Shown here one piece after another: positions 8,633 to 17,456 of a stretch of 34,165 bases of DNA. Made by a program: the position numbers and the translations under genes. Numbering within the stretch: position 1 is the first letter of the stretch; each line of letters opens with the position of its first letter. This DNA comes from Dehalococcoidia bacterium (GTDB lineage Bacteria; Chloroflexota; Dehalococcoidia; E44-bin15). The stretch lies in NCBI GenBank assembly GCA_014859165.1, contig JACUUT010000004.1, forward strand, positions 1 through 34,165, given 5' to 3'. Below the pieces are notes generated by a model. That model did not search any database. It worked only from the letters and a program-made list of their open reading frames with translations, and was not told the DNA's origin.

Positions 8633-8661
8633 TTGACTAACCTGAAGCCCGCCACTAAACT
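8633..8661 (+). promoter_or_regulatory. Candidate sigma-70 promoter upstream of LsrF-like aldolase
   Basis: TTGACT (8633-8638), 17-nt spacer, TAAACT (8656-8661); RBS AAAGGAGG precedes ATG 8696. Confidence 0.4.
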
Positions 8662-8695
8662 GAAGACATGAGGCTGGAGAAAGGAGGTTACTCGC

Positions 8696-9490
8696 ATGGA
8701 CTGGGGAATGAAAAACCGTATGGCACAACTAATCCAATCAGATGGGCGCTGTTGCTTTTTGCCGATAGACCATGGGTATTTTCAAGGGCCTACTAGAAAA
8801 TTGGAAAAACCAGGTGAAACTATTAAGCCGCTTCTCCCTTATTGTGATGCCCTCTTTGTTACCAGAGGTGTATTGCGCTCATCGATAGACCCCAACAATG
8901 CTAAACCGATCATTCTCAGGGTGTCTGGGGGCACCAGCATGGTTGGCAAAGACCTGGCCAATGAAGGGCTCACCACCTCTATGGAGGAGGCCATCCGCCT
9001 TAATGTGGCCGCAGTAGGCATCTCTATCTTTGTGGGCACCGATTATGAGCACGAGTCGCTACTCAACCTGTCGAAGCTCGTTGATGAAGGCGAAAAGTAT
9101 GGCATTCCGGTGATGGCCGTTACCGCTGTGGGTAAAGAGCTTGAAAAACGAGATGCCCGCTACCTTGCATTAGCTTCTCGCATCGCTGCCGAGTTGGGGG
9201 CACGTGTGGTAAAAACCTACTGGTGCGAAAATTTTGAAAAGGTTACCAATGGCTGTCCCGTTCCGGTAGTCATGGCCGGCGGCCCCCGGGTAGACACCGA
9301 GCTTGAGGTATTCGAGTTTGTTCACGATGGCATTCAAAAAGGCGCTATAGGGGTGAATCTAGGGAGGAACATCTGGCAGAACGACTATCCGGTGGCAATG
9401 GCAAAGGCCTTACGCGCCATCGTTCATGAAAACGCAACCCCAAAACAGGCCCAGGAGATATACGATGGTGTGAAGAGCAGGAAGCAATAG
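8696..9490 (+). CDS. Class I aldolase, DeoC/LsrF family (3-hydroxy-5-phosphonooxypentane-2,4-dione thiolase-like)
   Basis: CCFLPIDHGYFQGP..., VVKTYWCENFEKV (Schiff-base Lys region), PVVMAGGPRVDTELEVFEFVHDGIQKGAIGVNLGRNIWQ. Confidence 0.8.
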   Translation: MDWGMKNRMAQLIQSDGRCCFLPIDHGYFQGPTRKLEKPGETIKPLLPYCDALFVTRGVLRSSIDPNNAKPIILRVSGGTSMVGKDLANEGLTTSMEEAIRLNVAAVGISIFVGTDYEHESLLNLSKLVDEGEKYGIPVMAVTAVGKELEKRDARYLALASRIAAELGARVVKTYWCENFEKVTNGCPVPVVMAGGPRVDTELEVFEFVHDGIQKGAIGVNLGRNIWQNDYPVAMAKALRAIVHENATPKQAQEIYDGVKSRKQ

Positions 9491-9580
9491 TAACAGCCTG
9501 ATTAGACGAACCCAGAGTTCGAGTATATGGTTGTTATCTGCAATATTTGCCAAAGAGTTTATTTGGGAGAATGATGAGTC

Positions 9581-10192
9581 ATGCGTCTATACTTTGATAC
9601 ATGTATTGTGAACGATATGTTTGTTCTCCTTCAGACTCACGGTGGAGATAAGTTGCGTCTACGAGATGTAAAACGGCCTCCTGAGAAATGGATACTTGAG
9701 TATATCGCTCTATACTATCTATTGGACTTGGACGATCAATGGGAACTCGAATTTGGCTCTTCACCTATCATGCAAGAAGAACTAAAAAGTATGCCTATTC
9801 GCTCTGTCCTTGCAAGAGAGAAGAAAAGCACTATGCTACAGGTATATGATCTTCTCGCAGCGAAGACTCTATTCCCTGAGTTACTCCCTGTCCCTGAGCA
9901 CTTACTCAAAAAAGTAAGCGAACTTCTTCCCGATAGAAAAGACGTTGAGCACGTGTGTCAAGCAGCCCTCGGAGGGTGGGATTATTTTATAGCGACAGAT
10001 TTTGATAGCATTCTCAAGCGTGCTAAGCATTTGAAGCCCATTGGAATAATTGCAATTAGCCCACGAGCATTCGTAGAAGACAACTTCATGACACTCGAAG
10101 AGCTCGTGAGAACACTCCACGGTTCTTGGACAAGCCTTAGAGATATTGAGAAATCTTGGATAAATGAGATCAAAGCCTCTATGGAGATATGA
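9581..10192 (+). CDS. PIN-domain-like protein
   Basis: MRLYFDTCIVNDM opening Asp motif; DVEHVCQAALGGWDYFIATDFDSILKRA resembles the C-terminal acidic PIN motif. Confidence 0.5.
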   Translation: MRLYFDTCIVNDMFVLLQTHGGDKLRLRDVKRPPEKWILEYIALYYLLDLDDQWELEFGSSPIMQEELKSMPIRSVLAREKKSTMLQVYDLLAAKTLFPELLPVPEHLLKKVSELLPDRKDVEHVCQAALGGWDYFIATDFDSILKRAKHLKPIGIIAISPRAFVEDNFMTLEELVRTLHGSWTSLRDIEKSWINEIKASMEI

Positions 10193-10297
10193 TAATAGGT
10201 AGGCAAATACAGTAGATAACCAGGGCTTTGCGGCTCTTTTCGTTCACCCAAAATGCTTCGCACTTCGCAAAGCCCGAAAACTTTAGGAGGTGTTACT

Positions 10298-10756
10298 ATG
10301 CCCAAACCACGCAAAACATGGCGAGAAAAGCTGGAGATAGAGCGAGAGCCCGAGGTGGTTGATGATCCGCGAGGACGAGGGAAAATGCTTATCCCCAGGC
10401 CCCTCGATGTTGATAGCCTGATGCGCCGGATCCAAAAAGGAAAGCTTGCCACTGTGAACCAAATCAGGGAGCGACTGGCGGAGGATTTCCATGCTGATTT
10501 CACCTGCCCGTTGACAACGGGCATCTTTATTCGGATTGCGGCTGAAGCGGCAGAGGAAGATTTGAGCAGAGGGGAAAAAGAGATAACACCCTATTGGCGG
10601 GTGATCAAGGCAGACGGCAGCTTAAACGAAAAGTTACCCGGCGGCACAGAAGCGCAAGCAACCCGCTTGAGAGAAGAAGGGCATAGTATCGAGCCGGGCA
10701 AGGGGGAAAAAGCGCCCAAGGTAAAAGATTTTGGAAAATCCTTGCAGAAGCTGTGA
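10298..10756 (+). CDS. MGMT (methylated-DNA cysteine methyltransferase)-like family protein
   Basis: PRPLDVDSLMRRIQKGKLATVNQIRERLAEDFHADFTCPLTTGIFIRIAAEAAEED...PYWRVIKADGSLNEKLPGGTEAQATRLREEGH; start after AGGAGG. Confidence 0.65.
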   Translation: MPKPRKTWREKLEIEREPEVVDDPRGRGKMLIPRPLDVDSLMRRIQKGKLATVNQIRERLAEDFHADFTCPLTTGIFIRIAAEAAEEDLSRGEKEITPYWRVIKADGSLNEKLPGGTEAQATRLREEGHSIEPGKGEKAPKVKDFGKSLQKL

Positions 10757-10789
10757 TTATGAACAAGTCTTAGGCGAAGGAGAATCATT

Positions 10790-11818
10790 GTGCGCGTTGC
10801 AATGTGGTATAACAACAACGATGTGCGGCTGGAGGAGATGCTCATCCCACAAATCGGCCCCGGCGAGCTGCTGGTGCGGGTTATGGCCAGTGGTATCTGC
10901 GGCAGCGATGCGATGGAATGGTATCGCATCCACAGGGCACCCCTGGTGCTGGGCCATGAGATTGCGGGCGAGATTGTAGAGGTGGGGGATGGTGTAGATC
11001 ACTATAAAGAGGGCGAGCGGGTCACCGTGGCTCATCATGTCCCTTGCAATACCTGTCACTACTGCCTGAGCGGCCATCATAGCGTCTGCGAGACCCTCCG
11101 CCACACGAATTTCGACCCCGGTGGCTTCGCTGAGTATATTCGCGTGCCAGCGATCAACGTGGACCGAGGGGTGTTTCTGCTCCCCGATGAGGTATCTTTC
11201 GAAGAGGGGGCTTTTACCGAGCCGCTGGCCTGCGTGGTGCGCGGGCAAAGGCTAGCACGCCTCGCGCCGGGCCAAAGCGTATTCGTTGTCGGTAGCGGCA
11301 TGACAGGGCTGCTCCATGTGGCATTGGCCCGCACGCTGGGGGCAGGTCGGGTGGTGGCGATGGACACCATCCCTTACCGGCTGGAGGCGGCACGACAGTT
11401 TGGGGCCGATGCTGTGATCCCCACCGAAGAGGACGTGCCCGCTCGCCTGCGGGAGCTCAACGACGGACGGCTAGCTGACCTGATTATATTATGCCGTGGG
11501 GCATGGCTTACCCAGGCGCTCGAGTCGGTGGAGCGTGGAGGCACGGTTCTCATCTTCGCGTCGACAAAGCAGGACGTCACTATTCCGATTCCGGTGAATG
11601 AGCTTTTCTTCCGCACTGAGATAACGCTCATCAGCGCCTACGCCGGCCCCCCGGTGGACTCGGCGGCGGCACTGGAGCTGATCCGAAGCCGCAGTGTGCG
11701 GGTGCGTGAGATGATCACCCATCGGTTGAGCCTGGCGGAGACGGGGCTGGGCTTCCAGCTTGTCACCCACCCCAAGGACCACAATTCTATCAAGGTGATC
11801 ATCGAGCCCCAGCGGTAG
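10790..11818 (+). CDS. Zinc-dependent medium-chain alcohol/sorbitol dehydrogenase family protein
   Basis: SGICGSDAMEWYRIHRAPLVLGHEIAGEIVEVGDGV, HHVPCNTCHYCLSGHHSVC structural Zn cysteines, VFVVGSGMTGLLHVALARTLGAG. Confidence 0.88.
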   Translation: MRVAMWYNNNDVRLEEMLIPQIGPGELLVRVMASGICGSDAMEWYRIHRAPLVLGHEIAGEIVEVGDGVDHYKEGERVTVAHHVPCNTCHYCLSGHHSVCETLRHTNFDPGGFAEYIRVPAINVDRGVFLLPDEVSFEEGAFTEPLACVVRGQRLARLAPGQSVFVVGSGMTGLLHVALARTLGAGRVVAMDTIPYRLEAARQFGADAVIPTEEDVPARLRELNDGRLADLIILCRGAWLTQALESVERGGTVLIFASTKQDVTIPIPVNELFFRTEITLISAYAGPPVDSAAALELIRSRSVRVREMITHRLSLAETGLGFQLVTHPKDHNSIKVIIEPQR

Positions 11819-11858
11819 CGGGATATGGCCAGCCCCGCTGTTTTTCCCCCCGCAAAGG

Positions 11859-12929
11859 CTACAGCACGCAATTGCATTTAATATTTCGATAGTCCATGCC
11901 AAGTCTGTCCCAAATTTCCAGAGTTTCCTTACAAAGCGCGATATCGGTGTAGGCATGCTTTTCTTCCAAGTATTTTATGAGCTTGTAATACATCCAGTAT
12001 CTCGTATTAAATGCGATTCTTCTGCCCCAGCCTGATCTCTCAGTGAGATAATCTACCCATGATTTATCAGTGGCTTGATTTATTGTGCTTTGAAGGCCCC
12101 TGAGAGAACCAAGGGTGATTCGCGATGGGACGAATTTGGAGAAAACAAGGTCAATTACCTCCTTGTAGCCCTCCTCCCAATTGAGCACCGGCACCATCGG
12201 GTCTATGCGAATCCTGACCTCGTAACCTGCGCTTGCGAGCTTGCTTGCGGCCTCTATACGGTCTGCCACTGTTGGAGCGCCCTTTTCAAATCTCCTCGCT
12301 ACACTGTCAGCGTTCAAGCTAAAGCTAATTATGGCATTATTTCGGTGGTCGCCTTCAAGCAGGTGTTCGATGTTTTTGGATTTTGTTACGAAAAGCACAC
12401 TATGCCTTTTCTGTTCACCAAAGAGCGAAAGTATGAATTTAGAGAAGGGGTAACCGTTTCTCTCCCACATCAGAGAGTCAGCAAGCTCGCCCGTATTTAG
12501 CACCTCCTCGCGCCCGCCGACATTCCCGAGGAAGGCTCGCACATGCTGCTCAATTTTGCCATAATCCTTGACATAGGGATTAGCCTTTCTGGGTGTAAAC
12601 CTCAGTGTGCCATTGAGGTAACACCAGGCGCAATCGAAGGGGCAGCCTGTTGCCCACTTTAGCTCCAGAAAATGGGGACAGACAACATCTGTTGGTCTGG
12701 TGGGGGGTGGGGTCTTTTCAAACCTTGTTATGATTGAGCCATCCCCGACTCGCTGAACGAGGGTTCTTCTTGAGCCATCGAGCAACGGATATTCCCAAGT
12801 GGTAACCTTTGTGCCTTGCTTTTTGTTATTAGGAGTACTAGCGCGATTTATGAAATCTTCCGCTCTTTCTGCCTTTAGGACTCCATCCATCACCAAGCAA
12901 CGACTTGTTGGAGCGAAGATCCCAAGCAC
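11859..12929 (-). CDS. Spore photoproduct lyase (SplB)-like radical SAM protein
   Basis: LKWATGCPFDCAWCYLNGTLR (CxxxCxxC), VLNTGELADSLMWE, ISFSLNADSVARRFEKGAPTVADRIEAASKLASAGYEVRIRIDPMVP. True start is probably downstream of 12929. Confidence 0.75.
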   Translation of the reverse strand: MLGIFAPTSRCLVMDGVLKAERAEDFINRASTPNNKKQGTKVTTWEYPLLDGSRRTLVQRVGDGSIITRFEKTPPPTRPTDVVCPHFLELKWATGCPFDCAWCYLNGTLRFTPRKANPYVKDYGKIEQHVRAFLGNVGGREEVLNTGELADSLMWERNGYPFSKFILSLFGEQKRHSVLFVTKSKNIEHLLEGDHRNNAIISFSLNADSVARRFEKGAPTVADRIEAASKLASAGYEVRIRIDPMVPVLNWEEGYKEVIDLVFSKFVPSRITLGSLRGLQSTINQATDKSWVDYLTERSGWGRRIAFNTRYWMYYKLIKYLEEKHAYTDIALCKETLEIWDRLGMDYRNIKCNCVL

Positions 12930-13170
12930 TTTTTAGTATCTGCTCCCTTGACAATTTGGCAGGTGTCTCAAGCGGTGGTAACCTTTTCTCCTTTATAAGC
13001 TTTTTATAGGTTCCCTCTGCTTTTTTTAAGCTCTTAAAAGTTCCAACAATCTCGCCGTCTTGTAAAACATAGTACTTCCCATCGTCAGGGACTTTCCCAG
13101 TACCTTGCTCAATGGAAATTCCTGCTCTTTCGTTGAACTGCCTATACATGCTCAACTCACTTTCGTGCAA
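12838..13170 (-). CDS. Hypothetical protein overlapping the SplB-like ORF
   Basis: 110-aa ORF, codes through the hypothetical N-terminus of the SplB-like ORF in another frame. Confidence 0.5.
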   Translation of the reverse strand: MHESELSMYRQFNERAGISIEQGTGKVPDDGKYYVLQDGEIVGTFKSLKKAEGTYKKLIKEKRLPPLETPAKLSREQILKSAWDLRSNKSLLGDGWSPKGRKSGRFHKSR

Positions 13171-13213
13171 TGTCAGGGAGTAATCCCCGCAACTATTATA
13201 GTAGGGCTGTGCA

Positions 13214-13245
13214 AAAGCTTATGTAAACAATAAGCTTTGAAATCG
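13214..13245 (-). terminator. Hairpin terminator candidate downstream of decayed R-M locus
   Basis: Perfect 9-bp stem AAAGCTTAT/ATAAGCTTT with 7-nt loop (13214-13238) following the stop at 13264. Confidence 0.45.
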
Positions 13246-13263
13246 GTGCTATTTTCAGCGTTG

Positions 13264-13812
13264 CTACAGGGTCTCTACCTTAGTGAACAACTGGTCTAAA
13301 GAAGCCTCACCGGCTCGAAAGCCTGTACCGTGATTTCTGGCGTGCGTGATTGCATCATGAAGTCTTAGGTCAATCAGTATGGTGCCCCGCCGTATCTGGT
13401 CAGCGACGAGAGTGGGTGAACTTCCAGTAAGCAATCTTGCTCGGTAATAGTTGAAATATTCAACATCGCCGCGCATTTCAGTTCTGGCAGTAACAAGTAT
13501 CAGAGCCGGCATCTTCGCCTGAAACTGCACGCTCAAGTCCTTAGTGAACCAACGCGCTAGGGTTTTACCAGATGTGTGCTGTACTGATACTACTTCATCC
13601 GTGACCGTCAGGAACAATCCTGAACTATTGGGCTGCTGGCTCATGGTAAAGTACAGCCCAAGACGCCCATTTTGGTCTGGCGTACCGTAGGCTCGGATCG
13701 CTGCGAGAGGTTGCATTACCCAAGCTTTCCTGTTGAACGTGAAGAGAGTTATCAGACTGGTAACATTGTCTCGATGTGCCTTCACAATTGATACGTAAGT
13801 CACATTCCTCAC
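13264..13812 (-). pseudogene. MvaI/BcnI-like restriction endonuclease, C-terminal part
   Basis: SLITLFTFNRKAW...GRLGLYFTMSQQPNSSGLFLTV...YFNYYRARLLTGSSP...GTILIDLRLHDAITHARNHGTGFR resembles the MvaI/BcnI C-terminal region; no upstream acidic catalytic residues and no ExK in frame. Confidence 0.5.
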
Positions 13813-13969
13813 AAATAAAGTCTCCTTCTGGATATGGCTTCCCCATGCTTTTCCTATATGCCCGCGTGTTAAAATCTGATATTCGGTTCACAAATCTGCC
13901 TGAACCAAACTTGACTGACTTGCCGCATTCATTACATATTTCTTTCATAACTTTTTTCATGTAAATCAC
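13625..13969 (-). CDS. Small zinc-ribbon protein, frame runs into the nuclease region
   Basis: MKEICNECGKSVKFGSGRFVNRISDFNTRAYRKSMGKPYPEGDFICEECDL: two CxxC knuckles in about the first 55 codons; remaining frame looks non-coding. Confidence 0.45.
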   Translation of the reverse strand: MIYMKKVMKEICNECGKSVKFGSGRFVNRISDFNTRAYRKSMGKPYPEGDFICEECDLRINCEGTSRQCYQSDNSLHVQQESLGNATSRSDPSLRYARPKWASWAVLYHEPAAQ

Positions 13970-15003
13970 CTCGAAATGCCTAATGCATCTATGATTTTAA
14001 TTGTTTTATGTAGTTGAAGCAGAAGAATGAATCTGACGCCGTCTGGCGTTATATAGAATTTATCACCAATCCGACCAATAAGACCTAATTCTGCAGCGTA
14101 GTTAGAATACATCTTGTTCACATCTAACATAGTCTTCCTTGCAGACCACTCAAAATATTTCCCGGAGCTTTCTCTAAAATAGCTCATTACCATATCAAGT
14201 GGAACCGGGTAAGTATTCTTTGATAGAGTGAAAACCGTCTCCACCATTGTATAAATTCCAAATACAGTGCGACTTATGAAGGGGTCTTTTATGATAAAAT
14301 CCTGAAGGATTCGAGATTGCTCATCAGATATAAAGTCGATAGGCGCTTTGATGTCTCTTGCCCAAACATACTTTTTGCCTAAAGTGGTAAGTTGATATTT
14401 TTTGTCATCAGTTGTTTCCATAAGGTAGAGATCCTTGGCTAAGCGGAAATAACTACTTACAGTACTTAGGGAAAGTCCTGTATCTTGGGCTAGTTCTTTC
14501 CTCATCTTCTTCTCGGATAAGGCATACAGTAACCTGTTAAGAAGATGAATTTGCCATAATCCATGATCAGCAGGTTTTAGGGTGATGAAATTTGCAAAGC
14601 TTCGCAGCCTTGAAAAGAACGCGTCCAATACATCTTGAGGCAGATATTCACGGGGTATGATTCCGGCATCCTCACATAAATCCCTTTGTTCTTGGTCGAT
14701 CTCTGGTGATAAGAGAAATGCATCGATATCTCCAGCTACGAGTTTATTACCATTCTGTAGTTCTATCAGTTCTGTCCTATAATCTCTAACTTGATATACA
14801 AAATCTGATATACATTTTTCCACTTTCAGTTCTACAAGCTTGAGGCGAGAATCTGCTACGAATAGCAGATCTATTCTCTGACCACTAGGCATAACTTTTT
14901 GGCGTGCAAGGAGTGTCAGGTCCTCCTTTATTCCTAAGATTTCCTTCGCTATGTCGGGGTATGTGGCTAAAACATCTTCAACCTGAGACTCTCTCACAAT
15001 CAT
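13966..15003 (-). CDS. NucS/DUF91-like PD-(D/E)XK nuclease with C-terminal winged-helix-like region
   Basis: VMPSGQRIDLLFVADSRLKLVELKVEK (D...ELK core); later KELAQDTGLSLSTVSSYFRLAKDLYL is HTH-like. Confidence 0.6.
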   Translation of the reverse strand: MIVRESQVEDVLATYPDIAKEILGIKEDLTLLARQKVMPSGQRIDLLFVADSRLKLVELKVEKCISDFVYQVRDYRTELIELQNGNKLVAGDIDAFLLSPEIDQEQRDLCEDAGIIPREYLPQDVLDAFFSRLRSFANFITLKPADHGLWQIHLLNRLLYALSEKKMRKELAQDTGLSLSTVSSYFRLAKDLYLMETTDDKKYQLTTLGKKYVWARDIKAPIDFISDEQSRILQDFIIKDPFISRTVFGIYTMVETVFTLSKNTYPVPLDMVMSYFRESSGKYFEWSARKTMLDVNKMYSNYAAELGLIGRIGDKFYITPDGVRFILLLQLHKTIKIIDALGISR

Positions 15004-15038
15004 GGACTTTCACCTTCGACTAATTGGACAATTCAGGT

Positions 15039-15521
15039 CTAGCCTTTTAAAGGCTCTGAGGATACGCATGCAGACAAGGAAACTGTACCCTCCTTCAAAT
15101 ATTGCGGTATATTGTGAGCATCATCCGCGATAGCGATTTGTTTAGTATCGTTAAGTAGGCTACCTTGTGCTAATCTAGACTTTGCAATCTCTGTGTATTT
15201 TTCGCTTAAGTCAAAGCTAACAGCATTCCTGTTCAAGTCTTGTGCAGCTACAAGAGTAGTGCCTATTCCTACAAATGGGTCAATGACTAACTCTCCTTCA
15301 TGCGTGAATAACTTTATACACTTCGCTGGCAGAGCAATCGGAAATACAGCAGGGTGAATGTTCTTATCCCGTATATCCCTCTTCTCATAGAAGAAATCCC
15401 AGATGGCTACTTGGTTTCGAATCCATTCCTTAGCAGTCAGACAGTTAATGTGATTTGGAGGGCACTCACATATCCTCTTATAACCGATGTCAAGCAGTTT
15501 AGTATCTTCAGCTTGAATCAT
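15039..15521 (-). pseudogene. Truncated site-specific DNA methyltransferase (N4/N6 family)
   Basis: HEGELVIDPFVGIGTTLVAAQDLNRNAVSFDLSEKYTEIA (motif I); ends ...DDAHNIPQYLKEGTVSLSACVSSEPLKG* where a TSPPY catalytic motif would be expected. Confidence 0.65.
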
Positions 15522-15591
15522 TTCTTCCCCCCTGTCTTGCTATTTTATTAACTTTTGTTCCAAATGTAAACTATACTGTATCCACAAGTTT

Positions 15592-16215
15592 TTATCCTAC
15601 TCTCCGTATCACCCCGATGACCTTGCCCTGAATCGCCACATTCTCCGGGTCGGCGTAGATGGGCGGCATCTCCTCATTGGCGGGCTGAAGGCGGACCCGC
15701 CCCGGCTCCAAGTAGAACCGCTTCAGGGTAGCCTCCTTCTCCCTCTTCAGCCACACCGCCACCATCTCCCCATTCTCCGCGGTCGCCACCTGCTGCATCA
15801 GCACCAGGTCGCCGTCACCGATCAGGGCATCGATCATCGATGTGCCTTTCACCTCTAGGGCATAGACCCCCTCTTTACCTCTGGTTAGCTCCTCGGTGAG
15901 CTCAAGGGACTCCGTTTCCTCTGAGCTCCATGTGTCAGGGGTGGGCACCGGTATTGGTTCACCTGCGGCGATGGAGCCAATGACGGGCACGCGCACGATG
16001 CGCCGCGCGCCCAGCTCAATGCCTCGGGAAACCTCCCGATCCCTTCGGATATAGCCCTCCCTCTCCAGAATCCTCAGGTTGTAATCTACAACGGAGGTGG
16101 AGCTGATCTTGCATCCCTTAGCGATGTCCCTGATGGTGGGCGGGTAGCCGTTATCATCGAGGAAGTGATGGAGGAAGTTGAGAATGCGAGACTGCTTGGC
16201 GGAAAGTTCTTTCAC
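15592..16215 (-). CDS. lexA: LexA repressor (SOS regulator)
   Basis: ELSAKQSRILNFLHHFLDDNGYPPTIRDIAKGCKISSTSVVDYNL wHTH; IGSIAAGEPI cleavage site; GTSMIDALIGDGD Ser; KEATLKRF Lys. GTG start at 16215 preferred over ATG 16257. Confidence 0.92.
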   Translation of the reverse strand: MKELSAKQSRILNFLHHFLDDNGYPPTIRDIAKGCKISSTSVVDYNLRILEREGYIRRDREVSRGIELGARRIVRVPVIGSIAAGEPIPVPTPDTWSSEETESLELTEELTRGKEGVYALEVKGTSMIDALIGDGDLVLMQQVATAENGEMVAVWLKREKEATLKRFYLEPGRVRLQPANEEMPPIYADPENVAIQGKVIGVIRRVG

Positions 16216-16229
16216 CTTTACCCCTTTCT

Positions 16230-16243
16230 CGAACGCTTGTTCT
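16230..16243 (-). promoter_or_regulatory. LexA-binding SOS box
   Basis: cGAACgcttGTTCt, a GAAC-N4-GTTC palindrome immediately upstream of the preferred lexA start. Confidence 0.75.
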
Positions 16244-16346
16244 AACAAGAATAGCATGAGAAAGGCGACTTGTCAACCCCCGACAAAATTCATCTGCTAA
16301 ACACGATATAATTGATGCTCGGAAGCCAACTACTAGAAGAGCAATT

Positions 16347-16362
16347 CCCCGACCTGTCGGGG
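16347..16362 (-). terminator. Hairpin directly after leuB stop (dispersed CCCCGA..TCGGGG element)
   Basis: CCCCGACctGTCGGGG perfect 7-bp stem; not followed by a U-tract. Confidence 0.4.
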
Positions 16363-16364
16363 CT

Positions 16365-17456
16365 TCAAGCCACCCTCTCCGCCACCATATCCCCCATCTC
16401 CTTGGTGCCCACCTGGGTCTTGCCTTCCTCCATTATGTCATAGGTGCGGTAGCCCTGTTCTAAGACATCGTTCACCGCATTTTCAATCGTCTCGGCCTCC
16501 CTTATTAGACCGAAGGAATGGCGGAGCATCATGGCTACGCTTGTGATCATAGCGATGGGGTTAGCGATGTTCTGCCCCGCCCTTCTCGGGGCGCTGCCAT
16601 GAATGGGCTCATACATGCCAAAGGTTTTTTCGCCCGCTTTCGGGATTCCCGCTAGACTTGCCGAGGGCAACATACCCATCGAGCCAGCGAGCATCGATGC
16701 CTCATCGGTGAGGATGTCACCAAACATGTTCTCGGTGACGATGACATCGAAATCGGCAGGGCGCTGGATGAGTCTCATCGCGCAGGCATCGACCAGCATA
16801 TGCTGAAGCCCGATATCGGGATAATCTTGGGAGAGCTCGATAGCGATCTGCCTCCATAATCTGGATGATTCGAGCACATTGGCCTTATCCACCGAGGTTA
16901 GCTTCTTGCGCCGGCTGCGGGCAAGCTCAAAACCAACCCTGAGGATGCGCTCGATCTCTTTTTCGGAGTATGAAAGGGTATCTACCGCTTTCCTCCCTCT
17001 TGTTGTTTGCCACTGTTTTTTGGGCTTACCGAAGTAAAGCCCCCCGGTGAGCTCTCGAACTATTATGAGGTCAATGCCTTTAATGGTAGCTGGCTTTATG
17101 GTGGTCGAGTCAATGAGCACGGGGAGAACCTTTACCGGGCGTAAGTTGGCGAAGAGCCTGAGCCCCTTTCTGAGGCCGAGAAGCCCATCCTCCGGGCGAA
17201 CCTTCGCCCTGGGGTCATCCCACTTGGGGCCGCCGACCGCCCCAAGGAGCACGGCGTCACATCTTTTGCACATCGCCAGCGTCTCTTTCGTCAAGGCGAC
17301 CCCGAATTGATCTATAGCTACTCCCCCAATAAGCCCATAGTCCAGTTTGAAAAAATGCCCGTATCTTTTGCCTACTGCCTCAAGGACCTTGACCCCCTCA
17401 GCGGCGACCTCAGGGCCAATGCCGTCGCCGGGGAGCACGGTGATATCAAATTTCAC
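16365..17456 (-). CDS. leuB: 3-isopropylmalate dehydrogenase
   Basis: [28 protein letters not shown]...[14 protein letters not shown]...[10 protein letters not shown]...[26 protein letters not shown]...[19 protein letters not shown]. Confidence 0.96.
   Translation of the reverse strand: MKFDITVLPGDGIGPEVAAEGVKVLEAVGKRYGHFFKLDYGLIGGVAIDQFGVALTKETLAMCKRCDAVLLGAVGGPKWDDPRAKVRPEDGLLGLRKGLRLFANLRPVKVLPVLIDSTTIKPATIKGIDLIIVRELTGGLYFGKPKKQWQTTRGRKAVDTLSYSEKEIERILRVGFELARSRRKKLTSVDKANVLESSRLWRQIAIELSQDYPDIGLQHMLVDACAMRLIQRPADFDVIVTENMFGDILTDEASMLAGSMGMLPSASLAGIPKAGEKTFGMYEPIHGSAPRRAGQNIANPIAMITSVAMMLRHSFGLIREAETIENAVNDVLEQGYRTYDIMEEGKTQVGTKEMGDMVAERVA

Noticed and set aside
11859-11880. C-terminal CNCVL of the SplB-like protein as a prenylation-type CaaX box
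   Set aside because: Bacterial context and position suggest a family-specific Cys-containing tail, not prenylation.
16809-16820. CCCGATATCGGG palindrome in leuB as another dispersed repeat copy
   Set aside because: Shorter, lacks the shared flank, and encodes conserved-looking leuB sequence (DYPDIGLQ).
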